The notes beneath the pieces are model-generated. The model was given only the letters and a program-made list of their open reading frames with translations. It was not told the DNA's origin and did not search any database. The position numbers were made by a program, and so were the translations under genes. A stretch of 64,000 bases of DNA from Acheta domesticus (taxonomy: Eukaryota > Arthropoda > Insecta > Orthoptera > Gryllidae). Location of the stretch: positions 166,163,631 through 166,227,630 of the forward strand of contig JAHLJT010008446.1 in assembly GCA_031308135.1 (NCBI GenBank), in the 5' to 3' direction. Position 1 is the stretch's first letter; every line of letters starts with the position of its first letter. Positions 56,607-64,000 of the stretch are shown piece by piece.

Positions 56607-56610
56607 TATA

Positions 56611-57022
56611 TTATTTTAGAAAAAAATGTTGGTAAAAGATAATACAGTACGAGTATGATTGTTATAACTAAATGTTATAATTAATCCTTCTGTAATATTA
56701 CCTTAAATGACTTTAATATTTACAAAACGGATTTCGCCTAATTTCTCTCGTTGGTTGAAAAGCAGTTTGTGATCGGCTTCGTTGACGCGCGGTCGATTCC
56801 GAGAATGAGTCTCTGGCGGCGCGGCCACAGTGTGCGTAGATTTCTAGATCGTAGCCATGTATAACATACAACCCCAAATTTAACCTTCTCATTGGTCAGA
56901 ATTTTAGAGCAGTTTCCAAGTAGTTGGCAAGGTGAACACTAGCTGTCACGAGTGAAACGATTCTTTGAGGATTGGCGTGAGTTGGGAGATCACGCGAGAC
57001 TCGGCTCAGTGAAGTCACGGTG
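56611..57022. other. Intron stretch containing a repeat shared with 61750-61905
   Basis: 56800-56955 matches the reverse complement of 61750-61905: both contain gatcgtagccatgtata-like, ccccaaattYaRccttctca and ttggtcagaatYttRgagc words in order. The shared sequence is probably a dispersed transposon fragment. Nothing else is seen. Confidence 0.55.
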
Positions 57023-57025
57023 TAA

Positions 57026-57882
57026 AGGCGCGTCCACACGATGCGTCTTTTCTGTGCGTCACGGGAATAAAATGGCAATGCGCAATGATGCGCATGAAAG
57101 ACGAACGTTCAACACAGCGCACGTGGCGCTACCCTGTCCACAAGGTGCAACTCTGTGCGGTGCTGGTTCATATTCTGTACAATGGATCCAGGAGCTATTT
57201 GCACGACAATTTCGGCAGCTTATTTTATAATCAGTCGAAAGAAGAGAAAAACTTCCTTTTCCCTATAATCTTGAATGAGCCTGAGAAGTGAGTTCTTTGT
57301 TTTTCAAGCGATATTCTGAAAATACATAACCTTAAAAAACAGCTATTGCATTTATTTGTTTCAGATATATAATTTATTGCATGAATTTCGAAAATTGGCA
57401 TTACTGTAAAAATAAAATAAGAATAAAATAATAAGGGAGAACTAAATATTATCTTGTCACTACAACACACCGAAAATAAATTGAAATCATCACATGTTTA
57501 TTTTCAGTAGTTTCCACAATTTATCTTAATAAATGTATATGTTAAAAATTGATATTACCGTAAGTATACAATAAATGAATAATCTGCAACAAATTCGCAA
57601 TAAAACGCAGACGGACAACAGAAAATAATTCAGAAGACTACCAAAGAATTCTTACGGCTCGATATTCCGGATGACTTTGCTATGAAATATACATTCTTTG
57701 GAGGAAGCGCACGAGAAAGACGAACGAGATTCCCGTCAGCTCTGGGAAGCTTGCGCTATTGCATGCGTCCATCGGTTTGACGAAAGGACGCGTGCTCCAA
57801 ACGCATGCGCTGCTTGCGCTAGACGCATGCGTTGGACGCATGCGTAAAATTGAACGAAAAGACGCATCGTGTGGACGCGGCT
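57026..57882. mobile_element. PIF/Harbinger-like non-autonomous element with TAA target duplication
   Basis: TAA at 57023-57025 and 57883-57885 flanks the element. The left end reads AGGCGCGTCCACACGATGCG and the right end, reverse complemented, AGCCGCGTCCACACGATGCG, both continuing with TCTTTTC. A 3-bp TWA duplication with such ends is characteristic of PIF/Harbinger. The interior is AT-rich in the middle and GC-rich near the right end with repeated gcatgcg words (57757-57843). No intact transposase is present. Confidence 0.8.
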
Positions 57883-57885
57883 TAA

Positions 57886-58445
57886 GATATATAGGTGTGT
57901 CAACTAACCGCCTTTTGGACAAACTTTTTGAAGCCAGTTTGAGGCTAGTTCCTCGCTTATCCGTACGGTGCGCACGATCGAGTTGGGCATTCATGATGGC
58001 GTCTCGCGATTTAGTGGCTTCCACCCGAGAGTATGGTTTCCACAGTGCAGCATTTTTGTTATAATCGTAGAAACCGTAATGTAAATGTATTAAAGTCCTT
58101 TAAGACGTATTATAATATTTGTCGGAGGTGTTTTTTTTAATTACCACAGTATGAGGATTTGTATTTTAAAGCAGGAGGTGATGTTATTCTAGAGAAAAAA
58201 TAATAACAGATTACTAGGAAATTTCTAGGAACAGCTTCCGGTTTAAGCTTTTTGCATGTGAATTCTGAAAACTTTGAAATAATTTAGTATTACAAAATAT
58301 TCAATTATATTCTTTGATTATACATTTTAACTCTCGGGCAATTTTGAATGTTTTTTCTAATTGCCATTAAAAAGTTCACTTTTCTTTGTACATTTCTCAA
58401 TATTGATTGTTTATGATTTTACAAATTATTTACATTATTTTACAA
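57886..58445. other. AT-rich stretch, nothing recognised
   Basis: No domain-bearing frame. It would be the intron or 3' side of the antisense THAP-domain exon, if that is a gene. Confidence 0.4.
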
Positions 58446-58700
58446 TTAACTCATTAACAGTATATGATAAATTCTTGAAATGTTACTTAAAGCATTTTGC
58501 ATAACAATTATCTCTTCACTTTTGAAATGTTTTTCGCAAACATAATCGTCTTGTCTCAATTTTCTTTTCTTCTGGGGAACAATTTCAACCCATTTCTGTC
58601 GTAAATCTTCTCGCTTCGGAACACGAAATAAAGTTGTTTCCTGCGAATGACATTTTTCACTGTTGCTATCACAGTGTTTTATAAAACACCTTTTACCCAT
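58446..58700 (-). CDS. THAP-type zinc finger, probable first exon
   Basis: An 84-residue - strand frame starting MGKRCFIKHCDSNSEKCHSQ. The THAP signature is complete in the zinc ligands: Cys5, Cys10, Cys55 and His58 (VCEKHF), with the conserved Pro of LFRVPKR and the Trp of RQKWVEIVP. The C-terminal AVPTF-type box is missing because the frame ends soon after residue 66, so splicing is likely; a GTAACA donor is available after TTTAA on the - strand. THAP domains bind DNA in host regulators and in P-element-type transposases. The copy lies antisense within a chitinase intron, so a transposon origin is plausible. The intact ligands argue against great age. Confidence 0.72.
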   Translation of the reverse strand: MGKRCFIKHCDSNSEKCHSQETTLFRVPKREDLRQKWVEIVPQKKRKLRQDDYVCEKHFKSEEIIVMQNALSNISRIYHILLMS

Positions 58701-58929
58701 TTTTTTAAACTATTCACTCCAGCCGACTAGAAATTCCACCGCGAAATGACTATTACCTGCGTTGAAACCAATGGTTACAAAGCTATTAAATGGATCACCA
58801 TCTTGGCCCAAAAAAAATCCCCAAGTCGTTCACAGCGCTTATATAGGGAGAACTGTGAGAACTAGCCCCACATTAGCTTCAGTTTTAGACCGGAAGTGAA
58901 CCCACCTATATCTCAATTGTAGTCATCAA

Positions 58930-59812
58930 ATGTATGCGGATGATCTTCAGATATACCTAAGCGGTCACCCATCTCACCTCTTCTCACTCGCACAAAAAAT
59001 TAATGAAGATTTGATAACACTGAGCAACTGGGCAGCGTCCCTAGGCTTACAGTTAAACCCAAATAAGTCACAGTGCATGATTATCAGTTCGAAAAGCACT
59101 ATGAATAAAATCTCATCTGCTGCTCTGCCTAAAATTTATATTAATGACACTTGGTGGTTTATATTATTGACACTTAATGGTTCTACCTTGGTGTTCAAAA
59201 GTCAAAAACCTAGGTGTGCTTATCGACAACACCCTCAGCTGGAACTCGCATATAGATTCAACCTGCCGTAAAGTTTTTGCCTCAATGCATTCCCTGAAAC
59301 GCCTACAAACACTTTTACCAATTAGCACACGTGAGACTCTCATCAAATCTCTTATTATGCCACATTTCGACTATTGTGACTTTCTTCTGACCAACATGAC
59401 ATTTAAATTACAACGTAAACTTCAAGTAACCCAGAACGCATGCGTACGGTTTATTTTTGATTTAAGGAAATACGACCATGTATCAGATTTTTTCGACAAA
59501 CTTCAAATGCTTACTCTAGACAAAAGGCGGTTATTTCATTCTCTACTTCTTCTTTATAAAATTTTAAACGGTACACATGTAACACGCCTTATAAGTAACT
59601 TCAATCCTCTGAAATTAAATCGAGCTCGTGATTCAGCACTGCTTTGTGTACCACGTCACAACACTACTTCGTTCAGTAGATCATTCACCATTACAGCTAT
59701 CCGAGCCTGGAATATACTACCAGCAAGCCTAAAACATTCAAATACCTTCCGTAAATTCAAAAATGAATTAACCACATGGGTAAGGAATAATGACATGCAG
59801 AATGGCTGTTAA
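58930..59812 (+). pseudogene. LINE reverse transcriptase, catalytic box to C-terminus, one frameshift
   Basis: The first frame has MYADDLQIYLSGHPSHLFSL (YADD box) and LITLSNWAASLGLQLNPNKS. A one-base slip near 59160-59180 moves reading to the second frame, which has VKNLGVLIDNTLSWNSHIDS, RETLIKSLIMPHFDYCDFLL, TQNACVRFIFDLRKYDHVSD, KRRLFHSLLLLYKILNGTHV and a tail ending RAWNILPASLKHSNTFRKFK. Only this single slip disturbs 290 codons, so the copy is fairly young. Confidence 0.85.
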
Positions 59813-60450
59813 CATCTCCTTCAATCTCCAGACTTTTGCCACTTCCAAGCACCCGGTCACCGCACCCTCCAAATGCTGTACTTTCCGCACTCTCTAAATT
59901 CAAAATTCCATCCCATACCTCATGACTCTCTTCACTTTCCATTCTGTATCAACCCCTGTAAATTATTTAATACAATCATATAATTTTCAGTGTATATTAA
60001 TGGAATTGTTTAAATACATAAAGTGACTAGCGACATTCCAGATAAATGTACTTATACTCGAAGCTCTTTTTGTATTATCATCATAATCTTTACTGCAACA
60101 TATTGGTATAAATACAATTTGATGTTAAGATCCTACTATACTTTTATATTGTTCCTGAATACTGTCAATATTGTATTTTAAATTATTGTTACTATTAGCC
60201 TATAATGTACTCCTCTGGTGTTAAAAATGATTTTATACTTATGTAAAGTGCTCATGTAAACCGAATGTACCTTGATGTAACGTCTCTGGAATAACTTCAC
60301 GTCTTCCGCCTACTTTTCTTCCTCCTTTTCTTCGCTTCTTCTCCCTTCCCTTTGCTCACAAACTTCCCCATTTTTTCGTTATGACTCGCCCCCCTCCGAA
60401 CATCTTTCTCTTCTCTTTCTCTACTGTGTATATATTGTGCTCTATTAATG

Positions 60451-60792
60451 TTCGGCCCTAAGCCGCCATCCTGATTGAGATTTTTCTGGGTTTACTCAAT
60501 CGCTTAAGGCGTACGCCGGGATGGTCCCCTTGTATTGCACTCCCAGTCATAAATGTACAGTTGTCCCCCCTTTTAGTCTCTCTCCTTTCTTCTTTCTCTT
60601 TCGGCCTTTCTTCTTCATTTCCATCTGTGTTTCCACTCTCTTTCACTTCTCTCTTTGTTTTTAAAATGTTCGGCCTTTAGCCGCCATCCTGATTGAGGTT
60701 TTCTGGGTTTACTCAATCGCTTAAGGCGTATGCCGGGTGGTCCCTAGTTTTGCTTTCCCAGATGTAAATGTACAGCTGGCCCTCCCCCTCTT
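60451..60792 (+). repeat. Direct duplication inside the LINE 3' untranslated region
   Basis: 60451-60575 and 60669-60792 share ttcggccYtWagccgccatc, ctgattgagRttttctgggt, ttactcaatcgcttaaggcg and taYgccgg words in order, and both end near aaatgtacagYtg. The unit is about 125 bases with a CT-rich spacer of about 93 bases. Confidence 0.85.
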
Positions 60793-60878
60793 AAAATATT
60801 ATTTCTCTGTATTAATGTAGATTGAGTGGTTAGGCGGAAGAGCAGGCCCTATGGCCTGAGCCTCGCCATTAATAAAGG

Positions 60879-60879
<1 letters not shown>

Positions 60880-60926
<47 letters not shown>
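60880..60926. repeat. (ATT)n microsatellite
   Basis: About 15 ATT units form the 3' tail of the LINE copy that ends here. Confidence 0.95.
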
Positions 60927-61389
60927 CATCATCTCTTACACCGTGGCGAAGTGCACTCGTCTGCAGCACACGTGTTTTTTCATTCACTATTCACCCAGCC
61001 AACATTCACCTCAGTGTTTTATTTTATTCGAGAAAGTAATTTGCTTGAAACCTAAAGAGAACATCGTGTTGTTAAATATTATTAATTCAAAGAAATGCTT
61101 CAAATATTATATTAATTAACATATTCAAAGAAATGGTTAATGTTCCTTACTGCAGTGATAATCAGATATAGATATAGCCAGTGCTTGATTTTTGAAATTT
61201 TAGATCCCAGAACGCGCCCTCGAATTATTTATTAATGTAATAGAAATAGTTATATATTTATAATATAATTTAATAATTATTTTCGAGGTACCGAAATGCC
61301 GTTCCGTCGCGTTCCACCAGAAATCCAGCCCGGGATATAACTGCCTAAAGCATGAAGTAATAAAATAAACAATTATTAAATACATCTTT

Positions 61390-61600
61390 GAATACTTAGA
61401 GGAAAGGGTTAAAAACTGTTTCAGGCAACTTATTCCAGTCCGTAATAGTTCTGTAAGTAAAGGAAAATTTTCCAACATCTCTGGTCTCTGAGCCCTCAGC
61501 TGTATTTTGTGCGTGCGACCCCCTTAACGGGTGAACCAAGTCGGCTAAAGATACCTTTCCATGCTGTATAACCGGCATATGCTTTATATACGGCACACAC
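61390..61600 (-). pseudogene. CR1-like LINE C-terminal tail
   Basis: The - strand reads HKxxQYT-like sequence and then TRDVGKFSFTYRTITDWNKL with PETVFNPFL, nearly the same phrase as TDVGKFSSTNRTITEWNRLP in the CR1-like fragment at 20773-21720. The region 61200-61390 would be its 3' untranslated part. Everything upstream is missing. Confidence 0.65.
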
Positions 61601-62604
61601 CCGACTTCTGATACTTATGACATAATTGAACATTACTCATACATTCTCTTCCCAAATAATTAAATGAAATGTATTCTGCTGAAGAAAGAGGAACTCATGA
61701 CAAGACATCACTCAAAGAATCGTTCTTTAGTGTTTCATTTAGCTCACGCGGTCCTCGTAGAGGCTCCTACGAGTGGTGAGCACATTTCTAAGTACTTGGA
61801 ATGCCTCCAAGATTCTGACCAATGAGAAGGCTGAATTTGGGGCTGCAAGCTATACATGGTTACGATTTAGAAATATGCACAGTGTGCGCGGCCGACGTAC
61901 TTTCCCAGGGAATTGTGACGCTTCGCTACGCGTGTCGAAGTTGAGTACAAGGCTCGGGCCTTCGGCCCTCGCGTTACATAAAACATCCTTGAGTTTGTCC
62001 AATGCATAATTACCAAAGTATTTTATGCGAATACTCGCATTAAAATCATTTGGATTGTATATATTCTTTATGTGTTGCAGGAAAGCTCCCATTTTCTTTC
62101 CTCCTGTTTGGCCCGCTAGTTTCGTCTCCACATATTCTCGCATAAATCGGGGGGGATCCGTTCTCTGCGTTTGATTTCTGGTTCCGCGCTGGTGAACGAA
62201 TCGGATCACAAATTGCATTTCCACCATCTTTTATTTCACACCTCGCAATGGAAAATTGAGCCTCAAACTCACGTATAAATGAATGAACACTCGTAAACAT
62301 TACAAATATGCATGTCCTTAAACGCAGTAATACTAGTAGGCAGAATTCTCTTTTCGAAATGAACTAGCAACTGACCCTTGCGATTCCCGCGCCGCCATCA
62401 CTGACGAACGCCGAATCCAGTGACGTGGACGAGTAAGCGAGTACATATAGTCATATGTTAGTTATATAAGAATTTTTGTGTAAAATGTGTACAAATATTT
62501 TCTGTAAAATTTGAGGGTTTTGCCATTCACGAGCAAGTGATTTTTTTAAATGTAAAATATATTCTGTATAAACTGTTTAATGAAGTAATCGTTTCTGTTC
62601 GCAG
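61601..62604. other. Intron stretch; repeat 61750-61905 and an unrecognised antisense frame
   Basis: 61750-61905 is the inverted partner of 56800-56955. A 125-residue - strand frame (62227-61850) reads MVEMQFVIRFVHQRGTRNQT at its start and contains KKMGAFLQHIKNIYNPNDFN; I recognise no family. It overlaps the repeat, which suggests a transposon origin. The stretch ends in the acceptor gtttctgttcgcag. Confidence 0.4.
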
Positions 62605-62733
62605 ATATGTGCTGAATTAGAACGCAATGCATCTTATTGGAGTATTAGTTGGGATGAGCGGTCATCAACACATTATGCTGTTCGTGATACGCACCTTATT
62701 AGTTACGATGATCCTAAAAGCATCGACAGAAAG
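62605..62733 (+). CDS. Chitinase (GH18), exon with W-x-D and SYDDPKSI region
   Basis: A 129-bp, 43-codon exon, phase 0 at both ends, acceptor ctgttcgcag and donor gtaata. It reads ICAELERNASYWSISWDERS, then STHYAVRDTHLISYDDPKSI and DRK. In relatives this follows 'GYNEIC' and precedes the 'KVxYAxDxxLGGxMxWSxDxDDF' strand that carries the conserved Trp of the active site, expected in an exon beyond the window. No frame defect. It is 14 kb downstream of the previous exon. Confidence 0.95.
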
Positions 62734-63375
62734 GTAATATTACATTGTGTACGTTGTACGGCAGTTTACTTCGCTTGAATTGGTTGATAAAAAGAATGAT
62801 TTTTCGTAAGTTTGAGAGAAAAAAGTGTGCCACTTAACATTTCAATTGCAGTGTCTCGATGAAATGATGAACTTTCCCTCTGCTGTATGTCACGTAAATT
62901 GTTTTAAGCGTTAATCATTACCTCTAGACAATGCCACATTATACCGTCGCACATCTGTGCCTAATGTATAAACGAAGTCTTATTATTTTTTTAAATATAA
63001 AATTATCGAACGATTTTGATTTAAAGTGATCTTTGTAGCTTTCGTGCCTTACTTTATATAGTATATTTATTGTTATGTTCACCGAAATTTGTGACGATTA
63101 GGAGCTTCCTAATGACGTTGCGAGAGAAGGAAAGTAGTGCACAAATAACAGAATTAAATGTTGACATACTTCATACAAGAGATACTTCGCAATGGCTCAG
63201 TGCAAAATCTGCTGGGTGGATGCCAAAAAAAAGCTCCCATGGTTCCTGTCTGCCATCTTCCATTCTCTTGCTCCTTTTCATAGCCCACCTCTACTCTTTC
63301 ACTTCAATCTTCGTATTCGCCGGACTTTTGTATACAAACGCCCTTTCATGTGTTTGTCGTGCAAGGGGATCAGGG
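62734..63375. other. Intron sequence; possible Jockey-like 5' scrap at 63200-63375
   Basis: The last part contains gccctttcatgtgtttgtcg, similar to a word before the Jockey-like ORF1 at about 18030. The rest is AT-rich and featureless. I found no further chitinase exon. Confidence 0.35.
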
Positions 63376-63378
63376 TAA

Positions 63379-64000
63379 GGCCTCATTCACAATGCAAACT
63401 TAAACGTAAACGTAACGGAGCCGCAAAACCTAGAAATGTGTTATTAAGCGAGACCATTCACAATGCCTTGACGTAACCGTTGACGTAAGACCGTAAACTT
63501 AAGTTCGCAAGCTCCAAGCTTTCACGTTAAGTTTACGTCGGAATTCTACCAAAGACCAATCAGAGAGCAGCATGGAAGTTCGATTTCAGATTGTGTTCAG
63601 GTAGTTTGTGGTTATGTCATTGTCATTGTAATGTGGAGAACTAGTTTACGAACGCTTTTGATGCGTGTAGTGAATTCAATGTAAGAATTTGGACAATTTT
63701 TATTTTGACTTTAACCTGAGATGGCGAATAAACTAATTATGTCCGACGAATTACTCATGAATTTGGTTCATGAGAATCCTTGTTTATAAGATGAAGGAAA
63801 TGTGAGCCATACTACAACATCTACTCGCATGTATATAAAGGCAAATCGATATGAATCTCGAAGAAAAAGCTAGAAACCATGGTGGAAAGATCTTTTCACC
63901 ATGTTAGAGACGAATCGATCAAGTTTCAGTACATTGAATTCTGATTGGTTCAGGCGAAACTTACGTTCGTCATTGTGAACGCTTGTTTTTACGTGTAAAT
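63379..64000 (+). mobile_element. PIF/Harbinger-like element, continues beyond window, with MADF-like frame
   Basis: TAA at 63376-63378 is followed by GGCCTCATTCACAATGCAAA, a typical PIF/Harbinger-like end. Subterminal cgtaaacttaagtt-like words follow. At 63721 an ATG opens MANKLIMSDELLMNLVHENP, which resembles the start of the MADF/Myb-like protein that such elements encode, but a TAA stop follows shortly after (NPCL then stop). Near 63975-63990 cattgtgaacg looks like an approach to the right end, which may lie just outside. The target duplication cannot be checked from this window. Confidence 0.6.

Larger units (their letters stand above)
58922..60937 (+). mobile_element. 5'-truncated LINE, 3' half with (ATT)n tail
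   Basis: The copy begins inside the reverse transcriptase at MYADDLQIYLSG, runs through the thumb and C-terminal tail to 59812, then about 1.1 kb of 3' untranslated region with an internal duplication. It ends GCCATTAATAAAGGC followed by an (ATT)n run at about 60880-60926. The 5' truncation and the short tandem tail are the usual result of target-primed reverse transcription. Confidence 0.85.

Noticed and set aside
60799..60987. Poly-Asn / poly-Ile frames
   Set aside because: They are translations of the (ATT)n tail of a LINE.
62734..64000. Downstream chitinase exon with the conserved active-site Trp
   Set aside because: No matching reading frame with flanking splice sites was found before the window ends.

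Overview
This window looks like a piece of an arthropod, most likely insect, genome. It is AT-rich, has GT/AG introns of 2 to 32 kb, and those introns are packed with degraded non-LTR retrotransposons, DNA transposons, miniature inverted-repeat elements and a tRNA-derived SINE. No rRNA, CRISPR or prokaryotic operon structure is seen. A large-genome insect, perhaps polyneopteran, would fit, but the order is only a weak inference.

The one host gene I can support is a glycoside hydrolase family 18 chitinase on the + strand. Five internal exons lie at 6529-6688, 38824-38921, 45916-46149, 48331-48521 and 62605-62733. They encode about 269 residues of the catalytic barrel, including the complete DGLDLDWE active-site motif. 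First and last exons are outside the window. Frame arithmetic across all five exons works exactly if three single surplus bases are discounted, one in exon 38824-38921 and two in exon 48331-48521. Either the copy is decaying or the assembly has homopolymer-type errors.

Region by region. 1-6.5 kb: a frameshifted CR1-like LINE on the - strand whose ORF1 carries an SGNH/GDSL esterase domain. 6.5-13.7 kb: the first chitinase exon, a palindromic MITE, a Harbinger-like MITE, a piggyBac remnant with TTAA ends and a mariner fragment. 13.9-17.2 kb: a non-coding repeat ('family A') split by a hAT element with an 8-bp target duplication. 18-22 kb: a Jockey-like LINE and two nested, oppositely oriented CR1-like LINE pieces. 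22.3-24.3 kb: family A again, next to an inverted-repeat element with a tRNA-like core. 25.6-27.7 kb: a Jockey-like reverse transcriptase split by a nearly intact mariner. 30-35.4 kb: two more copies of the CR1-like ORF1, one split by a SINE and one by a GC-rich insert. 36.2-38.8 kb: more family A.

39-43.9 kb: an R4/Dong-like LINE on the - strand split by a DNA transposon with about 45-bp inverted repeats and a DUF7869-like protein remnant. 45.9-48.5 kb: two chitinase exons. 49.4-52.9 kb: two RTE-like LINE fragments separated by a foldback MITE. 53.8-58.7 kb: a family A fragment on the - strand, an element with TATA duplications, a Harbinger-like element with TAA duplications and a THAP-domain exon. 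58.9-64 kb: a LINE 3' half ending in (ATT)n, a CR1-like tail, the last chitinase exon seen here and the start of a PIF/Harbinger-like element with a MADF-like reading frame.

Apart from the chitinase, most coding potential is transposon debris. The interest lies in how the elements nest, in the family A repeat, and in the poorly characterised transposon at 40174-42882.
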